Shown here piece by piece: positions 51,271 through 61,380 of a DNA stretch of 64,000 nucleotides. Position numbers and translations under genes: made by a program. Numbering within the stretch: position 1 is the stretch's first letter; each line of letters begins with the position of its first letter. Source of the DNA: Hymenolepis diminuta (lineage: Eukaryota; Platyhelminthes; Cestoda; Cyclophyllidea; Hymenolepididae); NCBI GenBank assembly GCA_900708905.1, contig CAADRB010000046.1, positions 248,001-312,000 of the forward strand, in the 5' to 3' direction. Under the pieces are notes generated by a model that worked only from the letters and a program-made list of their open reading frames with translations, had not been told where the DNA came from and did not search any database.

Positions 51271-54200
51271 CTAAAAGAGATGCATATTTACAGCCAAAAA
51301 TATTACTGTGGATCTAAGTCATGAAGATACATACCTTCCAAAATGCCTAGGCATTAAAAATGATATTTAACTGTTTATAAGACTAGTTTTAAAAGCTATG
51401 ATATATTCAAAATCCCACCTAAGGACTCACAGAATGAGAATCAAATGAAAAAAACATGTAATGCTTTCTTCGAATATCATTTTGCCTTTGCCTCGTCTGT
51501 GTACTGGTGCTATAGTAAGCAGATGTTAATAAACATCTAACAATCGGGGAGCGATAAGACCTCATCAACATCATTCCACCCCAGGCGGCAAGCAATATGG
51601 GTGGTAAGAATAGAGAAAGACACATAGGACTAAAAAGATCCATCTCTCAAAAAGGACAATGCTGGAGTTGATTAAAATAATCTCCAAACTCATTTGGAAA
51701 GCGTTCTTTAACACAGCATAACACCTAGTGATGTGGGTGGCCAATCACACTGTCTGGTTCTCGTCAACAAGGGATAAGGTAGGATGCGAGTTTTTCATAA
51801 GATCGGCTCAAGATTACCCTGTATACTCATGTTAAGTGTTAATAGACTTAGAAATAGAACGGCGCTCCAGCAGCACAGTTGTTAGTGAACACGACCGCCA
51901 AGTCAGAAGTCATGATCTCGATAGAGATTCTCCTCTGCACAAGATTAGCGTTGGAAAATGCTTTTAAAAGTCCCAGTATGCTTGTGAATGACTCCAATAA
52001 AAGAATAAATGAATGAACAGAGAGGTTATTGCGTTCATAACGGCTTTGCCATTTGGCGAAGCATTAGAGTGTATGTGTATGTGACTAAGTGTTCCGTTTT
52101 CGCAGGCATCCAGCGGTATTCACTTAGTAGACAAGAGCGACATAATCATAATGTCGGAGCGGAGCTGGACAAATAACAAATAAGTACGCACTCACAATTA
52201 GAAAAGGGCAAATGCAGAAGACATAAGGGGAGCTGAGAAAATGCTAATGGCGCAATTTCGCTAATTGGAGATATTGTGCGAAGTGAAATGCATGTTAGTA
52301 AGTGTTTACAATGCTGCTAAATCAAGCATTAAAGAAAATGCCTATGCAACATTTTAAACATTGATTTGAATTAGTTGATTCATAGGAATTACTTAGTTAT
52401 CTATTCCCACCTGGAGTGTTTGATATAACCCCTTGATTAATATTGCTAAATTTGTGGTAACCCTTAGAACCGCCATTGCTTTCTTACATCCTTTAGGTGC
52501 TCGGATTAATCGGAGAGGTTTGCATAATTAGAAAATTTTACTATCGACCAACCAACTTACTAGTATATTTGCCATTTTAATTTATTTTCAAAAAAAACCA
52601 TTCGTTACATCTCCGTATCTTTCCATTCCGTTCTGCAATGTAGTGAAGTTCGTTTAAAGTTAGCCAGACCCTGCACTCTGTGCCTAGTTGCCTCCCTTCT
52701 TATACAAATATTAAATTCACATTGTTCAGCAGATAAGCATAAAAATTGGTGTGAACTGATGAACATACTATTGCGCATTTCTGGTCACTTTCTTCACCAG
52801 CTAAATAAACGAGCAGCATTCAATAAAAAATGTGAACTCAAAATAGGAGAATGAAATAGCTCAAATCCACATACAAACGTACCTGAAGTCGATGACAGAC
52901 GTTTTTGTATGTCATATTTTCCAAAACATGTGTCGCCACACCTTGAAGCTCAAAGTCAGAGAATACTTTCTATAAAAAAAAAGAAGTCAGGTCTATTTCA
53001 AGTAGTGTATACAATTACTTACCCTCACAATTGTCGCCAGACATTTGATTTGATAAGCATGTAATACATTATTTCGTCGTTGCATGAGCCACTCATGAAT
53101 CAGCCTCAATTGACTCGTATACCAGTTCTTAAGAGTAGAAGGTTATAAATCTAATAATGATAGAGCTTACTTCAAATATTGAGAGGAGATAGACATCATC
53201 AACAAGATTCTGACACAGAATCTGCAAGTTAGCGCTTATGAAATGAGTGTAACTACGACCGTCTTCGTCAACGGGTTTCTGAAAGGAAAAAAATTGAGTA
53301 ATTTAAACGAATAATTAAATAAAAGGACACCTTGGGGATTAATAACATTATCCAAATATGGAAATAAGTTTAACTAAGCCTAGAGCGATAAAAAAACTGA
53401 AAACAACAACAGAAAGCGGGCTTACAGCGAGAGTCAGAATCGATGAGATGAGATTGCCTTCATCATAGCGGGCAAGACGATTGAGAACTGTGGTTAGAAC
53501 GAAAGCCAGATGGTCGGTAAGGATAACACTCATTTGTCGATGAACTCCCTCCAAAAAGGCCTCCGTCTCGGTGTACATTCGCACCTAGACAGAAAGATAC
53601 CGATGTAGGTTTAGATTTAAGACAAGTGCAAATATAACAGTATGTGGAATATCATTTGGATGTACGCTACTGTGCCACTGACGCGAAGAAAAACTATATA
53701 ACTAGTAATTACAACGCACAAAATTAAGGCATTTGTGACCATTCTGATTATTTCGCAGTAATATAAAGTGTTGCTGATTGGAGAGGTAGCGTATATTTCA
53801 AGAACCCAAAAAATTCTACGAGATTTAGAGACATAGTGTTCATACTCTATAAACTGATTTCCGGCGTTTGCCAAATAATTGCTTAAATTTACATCCGGAA
53901 GTTTATCCAAATTGAGTGTAATACAAGAATAATGAAAGACAAAAAATAAAATAATGAATAACACACGAATGAATTTATATAACAGTATCACTCAGTAACC
54001 TTTACACCTTCAGTATTTTATATGGAAAAAACCAAAAGAATTGAAAGGCTGCAATATTCTTTTATGATTAGTAAAAAATCTCGACAAGTCCAAACACTTG
54101 TGAATAAAAGTAGAAAATCAATGTAATCGATGACGCAAACAGATGCAAGATTGTAAATGCAAAATCAATCAAAAATTCGTATCCTTAAAGCACCCTCCAC

Positions 54201-57200
54201 CTACCACCGTATAAACATTTGGCCTACGATTCAAATTCCTATAATTCCTCTCATTTAGAGTAAAAAATACTATCAAATTTCCGCGGTTATCTTACCTCAG
54301 GCTTGCATGTTCCCTGTCGTGCGAGCTCACCTTAAATAGCTCAACTTTGTATATTGTCTAATAGGTAGTCATATAGGAACACTTGTCGATATTCATGAAT
54401 TCACTTTTACATTGATTCATATCTTCATTATCAAGCATTTAAAAATAATTCTGATTCCACTGATATCGTATATCATAATAGCATAAGTGAGTGGTAGGGT
54501 CACTCCTGTGGTCTCAACGACAGAACTATTCGCTAGTATAAGATGGGATTTGCAGCTTTGATACAGCCCATGACGGCTAAATTAACTATTTTCATGCTAA
54601 CAATCTTCATTGGTAAATTTTATGTACGTTCTAACGTTGTCACTCTACATGGTCAGGTACATTGAGTTTAACGTTATAAAGCGTTATACAAAGTGGCCAG
54701 TTCAAGCTTAGTGAAGTTTACCGATAATTTTTAGCTGTGAGCATGTATAATACTTTCTATTTTAGGGCAACAGTCTATTTGCATTTCATGAAAAGGTTCG
54801 AAACATCTTAAATATAAGGTGGTAAAAATCTCCAAAAAATACTTTAATCGGTGAGTTAAATAGTGATTTACCAAATATGAGATACAATACGATCAACTAT
54901 TAATTACCAAGAACACTCAATTCAGCAGAAAAATTATAAGTGTTTAATCGATGTACTTATTAATAGTACTAACCTGTCTACTATTTTTACTAACTGCTCG
55001 CAAATTCAAATAGAGAGATGGGGTTTACCCTGTATAAAATCCAGACTGACAATCAGCCAATTTTTGAGAACAGCAGATTACATTTGACCGACATATATCA
55101 CATACAGTGGGCAGGAAAACATGCTGATGGAGCAAACTCACTACACTAGAAGAGAGCTTAAACGACATGATTAGCCATGAGGAAAATTAAGTGTATGGAT
55201 ATATATGATTTTCGCTTTTGCCTGAGGGAACAAATGTCAACCTAGGGAGCGAATGTGGTTTAAGGGCTATTTAAGGCATTGTTGCATTAACGGAAACGAC
55301 ATAAAAATTTAAATTAATCCATCCTAATACTGGAGTTACTCGAAACTGATTCATAAGAATTATCCGCGGTTAAACAGAATATTAATAATTATCAATAATG
55401 CTGAACTACCTAAACACAACGAACGATAAACAATTCAATAAGAGGTAAGGAATTAGATCGGGTAGGGAATGAATTCAGGATATTGAAAGTCCTAATACAT
55501 TTAATTTTTCAACTCATCCCTTTTTCCGCTTTGGAATTAGTGGATTTAATTTCATGTCACAAAGATCAAGTCTCAAAATTTGGTCCCAAGGGTATTGATT
55601 ATTTGCCATGATCAACAGATGAAAACGCGAAATTGCAAAAATAGTTCAGTAAGCACTAAAACGGGTCAAAAGCAAGTTTTTAATGAAGTTAGGAAATCAA
55701 AATTTGTGCTTCATCGAGTTGTTTAAGTCACCAAAAGGAACGCAATTCACTTTCTAATAACGAGGTTTTCTAGAGCTCAATTTTATGATTTGATCCATGG
55801 ATATCTAGCTGCACTAATCTTCACGATATTTAGAGTTTGTTGACCACTTGATTTAATCGAATAGTTGATCACGCCGCTATGAATCAGTTGTATCTCCTTA
55901 CAGCCATGAACGAGTAGATGAGACTAGCAAACATGCTTAAGCATAGCAGAGCTCACTGAAGTTCACTCAAATGAACTATACTAAATTCATTGATGAGTTA
56001 TTTAAGCTGAGTGGTTGGTTAGGCCATCTCGATTCGTTTGCCTTTTTCAACAGCCCGAAATAATGTGATAAACATCCTTTAGGACACGGTGAATTGAGTA
56101 TGACTGACCCATCCATATTCTCAAATGTGTCTAATTTGTCTATCTAATCAGTTGTAGTGGGCACAGTATAAAATGTTATGTGGACCTGACGTGTACTCCT
56201 CGGGTCTCCTGGAGCCTTGGTATGTAGTTCCCAACAGGTTATAGATGGCATTAACCGAGAAGTTTTTAATATGCTGCTAACCATTCCTCTAAAAGGATTG
56301 ATTTAATAATGCATGATCTTATCCACTCTCCGACATGGTGAAATTTGATCTGTTTATCGTAGGTAGAATTCAACTCAGTAACTATAAATAACCTAATCTT
56401 TGGAACTTTATCAATCCTGCCCGTATTATTTCTTATATTCTCGAAATTGGTTTTGTGAAATGCTTGATTATGAAAATACGAGTTAATACAAACTTTTGCT
56501 CAGTGAAACTAATCCATGACCGAATGAAACTCTCTACAGTATTATCAAATTACAAAGACCACTAAGATAAAATTGCGTAATGTTTCTTACTTTATACTTG
56601 TTACTTAAATAATCAGTGAGAGCGAGATGGAATGCATGGCAGACATGCGATAAAAACGACGTAGAACGTACTGTATCCAACTATCCGGATTAATGACATT
56701 TATAAATTTTATGAATTGGTATTATCATTTAATATCGAAGATGCTATTAAAATAAGCTTGGAAAAATTTAAAATTTGCCTTTATTCAACCAGCATTTTGA
56801 AGAACATACCAATCTTACAAGTCGCAACAAAAACGTTCTCTCAAATAAATGGCAGTTATTCGAAATCTATTGATTTTTAACTAACTTAAGTGTAGTTAAG
56901 TAAAAGCCAATAACTGATATTATTTAAACAAATCCAGAGCCTTAAAGTTGTCTGACTATGACTAGCATACCTGTTATATTCTCAGCTACCTATCTTTCTA
57001 TCCGGGGGAGAACATTCTAGGCTTATTAATTCTCTTGTGTTTACATTATGAAGACGGGCATAAAACTTCAACCAGCAGTCATCAAACCCCAACTATCATG
57101 AGATCTTCATGTAGATTCACCACATTAAGAGTAGATTTAGCGACCGATAAATATACGCATGTATATATTCTCTCAGTTTTCAGTCACTAAAGTTGGGTGG

Positions 57201-60200
57201 CATCCCACACACGTCTCAAAAGTACTGTCGGACCATAATTTGACATATGTACCACATCTCCTAACTATTTTTATTAGTTGTTAATCTGAAAGTCAACATC
57301 AATTCCATAACTGTCTGGGTGGCAAATCTCAGCTTATCTAAACAGTACAGGGATTCTTTATTCGAGCCTTTTCTCGGTGCATCAATTCCAATTTGTCTAG
57401 CAGTTTCATTACTCTTATGTAATACATTTTGAAAATTCACTCAATTCAACATAACCCTCCTTACGTTATTTCAGCATACTTGTTCCTTAAGAAATGACCG
57501 TCATTTTGTACTTGATTAGCAAAAGGCCCAAGTCCTGTTTTCTTTATCATATGGAAAACTATTAAGGGGAAATCTACGGAAGATGATTTACTCAATTCCA
57601 GCAGTTGGTCAAAGTTGCTAACGGAGATCCCTTTCTGATCTCGATTTCAATCAGCATGGGTTCGATTAAGTTAATAAAATGTTCTTTATTAAGTTTGGCA
57701 TGTTTGGCATATTATAGAAAAAATTAAGAAAACATAAAAATGGGAGATAAAAATACTTACTGAAGTCGGTTGTGAGATAGAAAGATCACCAGGACTTTCT
57801 GTTTTACTTCCTGATTGTCCATCCCCAGCAACTTCTGACTCATGTCGATGGCATAGAGAGAACAATTGCATTCTAATAGCTGTGATCGTATTGATCATAG
57901 TAAGACATTCAAGAGACACTGTTAAATCCGTCGATTTGCTCGATTGTCGGAGATGTGAGTCTAGTTCAACAAGTGTTCTCTTAGCTGCTTCCCGCAGAAG
58001 ACTCGAACACATTTTCCGCGTGGATTCGGCCCATCCTGACGCCCTTACTCGCTCTGGCCAGCCAAGTTCTGCGATAAAATCTTTCAGTGCATAGAGACGG
58101 AATATCAGTGTTCCCACTGTTCGACAACACCGAGCACATGCTAACTCTGCTGTCAAGTCAGAGTGTCCCATGCGTTCTCCCTCGGCAACTAGGACACTTT
58201 CGTTGGCGGAGGCTGATGTGGGAGGTGGAGTGATCACGACCACAGACTGTCGACCCATGTTGACACTGGCTGATCGAATTGAGGCGGTGGGATTCATGAC
58301 TCGAGAAACGAAAGTAAGGGGGCGACTTCGAGAGAGTACGTTCAGAAAGGCGCTCGTTGGACCTACAACTGTTGAGTTCCTGGATATTCGGGATGTTTGA
58401 GCTGCAGAGAAAGTGATAACGGCAAAATCAATTAAGCATATAATACATGGGCTGAAAAGTCCCGGGCCTAACACATAGATGGCGCTAGTTTTATTGCAGT
58501 CACCTTTTCTTCAGTTAACACTAACCTTCAAAAGACAGCCGTTAAAATTTCATGATATTCTATTCATTAGTTTGTGAGTTATTGTGCTAAGAGTGACGCT
58601 ACTTTCGTTATTTTCAAAACAATGGATCAAAAACAATTTCGTGTTCTAATTGGGAAAAAATACCGTTCAAGCGAAGCAATGGATTGAAAAGTGTTATGGG
58701 GACTCCGCTCCATCAGAAACAACAATAAAACGTCGGTTTGCTGACTTCAAACGTGGTCGTAGAGACACCGATGATGCAGAACGCAGTGGACGTCCAAATG
58801 AGGCGGTAACACCAGAAAACATAAAAAATCCACGAAATCGTTTTGAATGATGGAAAAGTGAGGTTGCGTGAGTTAGCTGACATCGTAAAGATATGAAAGA
58901 ACGTTTTGGCTTTATATTACATGAGCATTTGACTATGAGAAAGCTCCGTTCAAAGTGGGTGCCGCGTTTGCTCNNNNNNNNNNNNNNNNNNNNNNNNNNN
59001 NNNNNNNNNNNNNNNNNNNNNNNNNNNNNNNNNNNNNNNNNNNNNNNNNNNNNNNNNNNNNNNNNNNNNNNNNNNNNNNNNNNNNNNNNNNNNNNNNNNN
59101 NNNNNNNNNNNNNNNNNNNNNNNNNNNNNNNNNNNNNNNNNNNNNNNNNNNNNNNNNNNNNNNNNNNNNNNNNNNNNNNNNNNNNNNNNNNNNNNNNNNN
59201 NNNNNNNNNNNNNNNNNNNNNNNNNNNNNNNNNNNNNNNNNNNNNNNNNNNNNNNNNNNNNNNNNNNNNNNNNNNNNNNNNNNNTTGTTTCATCAAGACA
59301 ACGCACCGTGTCACAAGTGAATCAAAACAATAGCAAAACTACATGAATTGAACTTCGAATTGCTCCCACATTCACCGTATTCGCCAGATTTGGCTGTTCG
59401 CAGACCTGAAAAAATGCTCGCCGGTAAGAAATTTTGCACTGAAACTGAGGCCTATTTTGAGGCGAAAGATAAATCGTTCTACAACAGTGGTATTGAAATG
59501 TTAGAGCGGCGCTGGAATGATTGCGTTGCTCTTGATGGAGATTAAGTTAATGAATAAAGCTAATTTTGAACCAAAAGACTGTGTTTTCTTTGTTAGGCCC
59601 GGGACTTTTCAGCCCATGTGTTATTATTAAAATCAGTTACCATACGGTTAGGAACCGGAATCTCCACAAACATTGGCTAATAAGGCGGCTCGCCATTTAC
59701 CACATTTCAATTTCTGTAAGTTTAATGACAATAAATGTTGTCTGAGCTAAAAATCTTCTCCCTTCTTCTTCTTGGGATCTAAGCAGTTGTAACTTTAAAA
59801 GATGGTGTTATTAGAATACCTAATTTCTATAATTCTTCTCCACCTCAAGCTTCTTAATGCATGAGGTGTAAATACCAAGGCTATTAAAGCAATTTTTTCA
59901 GAAATAATCTACAATGAGCTTGATCAAAGGATCCCTTTTCAAAACTGCACATACCAACGTAAAATAACGAATAGCGAGAATTAAGAGAGATGCAAAAGGT
60001 CTAATTATTTCATTTTAATGCTTCAATTTAGTTATCAAGCAGGACGCCAAAGAAGTCTTCATTTTAAGTAGTACAAATCTGCCTTAAAATATAAGACTAG
60101 CCTAATTTTCAGATCCATTTGAGCAAATACAGAGAAATTTTTGTAGAAAGCAAAGCATTTACTGAAAATAAAGAAACTCTCAGTTGTTAACTAAGAACCA

Positions 60201-61018
60201 TAACAAAGCAAATAACAAATTCTTCATTTCTACCTATTTCAATCCTATGTATGGTCGTTTCGTATCATAGAATAACTAAATATCAAACTCATTCAACAAG
60301 TTTTGTCTAATAACATTGGGCTTCCTAGAAGAAAAAACTTCGGTGGCTGATCTTAAACAGCGCTTAGTTTGGTCTAACTATCTTAATAAATCCTCCCGAT
60401 TGGAATAAAGTAAGTTAACAGAGTTTAAACAAACCGAATAACACGCATTGTGACTAATAATAACTCTGAATAAGAGGGAGATAACTCATCTTGATTAAGT
60501 CAATCCGTCGCAAAATCCTACAACTCTATCAGGGCACTTAAAAAGTCCGCCTAACATAACATGGGTCTCAGTCGCCTTTTTTCTTTCAACTTTTCCAGCC
60601 TTCTCCTACTCCTTTCTTCCACTCTCATTCCGCTACTCATTTATTCAACTCAACCCTTGATCTTCTCATTATGAATAATGGCAGTGACATTCTGTTGCCT
60701 TTAAGGAGGATCATTTGCTTTTTAATGAGATTTCTAAGCATAAATCAATCGAGCTCGTGTTGCCTTATAACCAAAGAGAGTAACCTGAATAAGATTTCAG
60801 GCCATTGTAAGTGTTAGCTAGCGGAGGGCGGGATGAAGGAGTTTGTCGAGGTGGCGGTGGAGGAGATGAGCTGTCATTCCCACCTGAACCTGTTCCAGTA
60901 CCGTCATTTGTTGGAACACGGCGCAGTGAACGATTACGCCGAAAGCGGGAGCTCTCAGTATCTGTCTCGGGATGGGTCTGAGAACTCACCGATGAACCCA
61001 CAATAAGGTCACTTGATT
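51106..61018 (-). CDS. CADPS: Calcium-dependent secretion activator (CAPS), C-terminal part
   Basis: Seven exons: 60785-61018, 57761-58401, 53426-53584, 53171-53278, 53023-53127, 52883-52969 and 51106-51270, ending at TGA 51106-51108. They give 498 residues with consistent phase. The matches to animal CADPS are collinear: a block with LDALQTFI-like YALKDFIAELGWPE, KRTLVELDSHLRQSSKSTDL, NRLARYDEGNLISSIL, WYTSQLRLIHEWLMQRR, KVFSDFELQGVATHVLENM and VEEATLSVS. CADPS is a C2-PH-MUN protein that primes dense-core vesicles by binding PIP2 and syntaxin/SNAREs at the plasma membrane. Only the C-terminal region after and including the end of the MUN part is here. The 5' exons lie beyond the window, and the intron upstream holds a gypsy element. 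The acidic tail seen in vertebrate CADPS is absent. Confidence 0.93.
51419..51643 (-). CDS. Small ORF with one hydrophobic helix, nested in a CADPS intron
   Basis: 74 codons, starting at ATG in context gagATGG, with an in-frame TGA just upstream. Residues 7-26 are hydrophobic (CLSLFLPPILLAAWGGMMLM), followed by a basic, Ser/Arg-rich tail (RSYRSPIVRC). Four codons before the end there is a good donor-like GTGAGT, so it might be an exon instead. I recognise no family. It may be chance in low-complexity DNA. Confidence 0.25.
   Translation of the reverse strand: MDLFSPMCLSLFLPPILLAAWGGMMLMRSYRSPIVRCLLTSAYYSTSTQTRQRQNDIRRKHYMFFSFDSHSVSP
51728..51810 (+). repeat. Dispersed repeat family B, copy 2
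   Basis: Inverted relative to copy 1 near 47450-47550. In one frame it reads GGQSHCLVLVNKG, a stop, then GRMRVFHK, aligned codon for codon with copy 1. Located inside the last CADPS intron. Confidence 0.45.
51874..51935 (+). repeat. tRNA-like SINE candidate 3
   Basis: The sequence GTTGTTAGTGAACACGACC, then GTCAGAAGTCATGATCTCGA, is ordered like the A-box and B-box halves of a degenerate tRNA-derived SINE head. It lies in the last CADPS intron, next to family B repeat copy 2. The B box is imperfect. Confidence 0.3.
52883..52969 (-). CDS. CADPS: CADPS exon (DFELQGV block)
   Basis: 29 codons, phase 0, KVFSDFELQGVATHVLENM to HRLQ. Matches the YRDFRLQGV...TY..L..RL block of animal CADPS. Confidence 0.94.
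53023..53127 (-). CDS. CADPS: CADPS exon (WYTS block)
   Basis: 35 codons, phase 0, NWYTSQLRLIHEWLMQRR through YQIKCLATIVR. Matches the QWYTSSMK...WLTDR...YQLKTLIKIV region of animal CADPS. Upstream intron 43 bp, downstream intron 53 bp. Confidence 0.94.
53171..53278 (-). CDS. CADPS: CADPS exon (KPVDEDGRSYTHF block)
   Basis: 36 codons, phase 0. Collinear with the KPGMD...FVR...LR region of animal CADPS. Flanked by introns of 147 and 43 bp. Confidence 0.92.
53426..53584 (-). CDS. CADPS: CADPS exon with the RYDEG block
   Basis: 53 codons, phase 0 at both ends, beginning Val-Arg-Met after the acceptor ctAG. Contains LTTVLNRLARYDEGNLISSI, the most recognisable CADPS C-terminal motif. Confidence 0.93.
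53585..57760 (-). other. 4.2-kb CADPS intron
   Basis: Phase-0 intron. The open frame at 53617-53991 is long and hydrophobic, but it begins with GTG after a stop, has no early ATG or splice acceptor, and is not called. The rest is AT-rich with nothing recognised. A patch near 57600-57660 has a B-box-like GGGTTCGATTAA but no cloverleaf. Confidence 0.7.
57761..58401 (-). CDS. CADPS: CADPS exon: start of conserved C-terminal block
   Basis: 641 bp. The first third is a variable Ser/Thr/Val-rich stretch (VVVITPPPTSASANESVLV). The rest matches CADPS: a Leu/Ala helix, YALKDFIAELGWPERVR, then a Cys/Ser-Leu helix, KRTLVELDSHLRQSSKSTDL, and NTITAIRMQLFSLC. It ends with a polar loop (SGSKTESPGDLSISQPTS) at a GTAAGT donor. 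Confidence 0.92.
58622..59545 (+). pseudogene. Broken mariner transposase (N gap inside)
   Basis: Starts at ATG 58622 and ends at TAA 59543-59545. A frameshift and small deletion after MDQKQFRVLI remove a few residues. A second frameshift follows ENIKNP near 58835. The middle catalytic block is hidden by N. The second catalytic Asp is present (HQDNAPCHK), followed by a stop. The segment with the third catalytic Asp, normally right after YSPDLA in PSD, is deleted (SPDLAVRRPEKML). The copy is therefore inactive. Confidence 0.9.
58974..59284. other. Assembly gap (311 N)
   Basis: A run of N inside the mariner. The flanking transposase fragments would need roughly 390 bases to be joined by a normal-length enzyme, so the gap length is probably only an estimate, or the copy has an internal deletion. 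Confidence 0.98.
60785..61018 (-). CDS. CADPS: CADPS exon: low-complexity linker
   Basis: 234 bp, entered with two bases of a split codon and left with one, which is completed by the next exon (phase 1). It encodes Ser/Thr-, Gly- and Pro-rich sequence (RRNRSLRRVPTNDGTGTGSG, then SSSPPPPPRQTPSSRPP). It corresponds in place to the variable linker that precedes the conserved C-terminal block in other CADPS proteins. Assignment rests on phase and position, not on sequence match. Confidence 0.72.
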
Positions 61019-61380
61019 CTGCAGAAAAAAGTGGAGGAAGTAAGTCATTACGTTTATGCTTAAAAAAAGCTCTTCAGGCATTTATTCATCTCATTTTCAG
61101 AACAAATCTTATTACTCTTTTAATATAGGGAAAAAAAAATCATTTGATGACCTAAACCGCCGAAAAAGTTCATGGTAATAGTTTTAATGGTGCAAAATGC
61201 AATGTGAATGAAGTCTTAAAATTTTTAACTTAAAATGTAAATATGCGCATGTGGACCGTTGCTTGGTAAAACTTTGAGTAAGTTACAGAAGGTTACTTAA
61301 TCCCGTGTTATTCTCGAGTTCGGGGAACTGTGAGTATTTTGGGTGACTAATAAGGCTATAACAAGCGGGGAGAACACTTA

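Larger units (their letters stand above)
51271..52882 (-). other. Last CADPS intron with repeat fragments and a small ORF
   Basis: Donor GTACGT at 52881-52882, acceptor tttAG at 51271-51272, phase 0. It holds family B repeat copy 2, SINE candidate 3 and a small ATG-started minus-strand ORF (51419-51643). Confidence 0.75.
58446..59618 (+). mobile_element. Mariner element of a second type, with assembly gap
   Basis: Perfect 28-bp terminal inverted repeats. The left begins CATGGGCTGAAAAGTCCCGG at 58446; the right end read on minus from 59618 begins the same. The left flank is TA; the right flank is TG, probably a mutated TA. Inside lie transposase pieces of the mariner family (MDQKQFRVLI, KNTVQAKQWIEKCYG, DDAERSGRPNEAVTPENIK, FHQDNAPCHK, HSPYSPDLAV). 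The middle is a run of 311 N (58974-59284). Its TIRs and protein differ clearly from the element at 6205-7494. The perfect TIRs suggest it is younger. Confidence 0.93.
58402..60784 (-). other. 2.4-kb CADPS intron containing a mariner
   Basis: Phase-1 intron between the linker exon and the conserved block. The mariner lies right next to the acceptor: its left end is 44 bases from the exon at 58401. The 1.2 kb beyond the mariner (59619-60784) shows no feature. Confidence 0.8.

Noticed and set aside
53617..53991. 124-codon hydrophobic minus-strand open frame in a CADPS intron
   Set aside because: It starts at GTG directly after a stop, has no early ATG and no splice acceptor, and the T-rich DNA explains the hydrophobic residues.
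57600..57662. tRNA-like segment with GGGTTCGATTAA
   Set aside because: The T-arm does not pair and no acceptor stem or standard D-arm closes.
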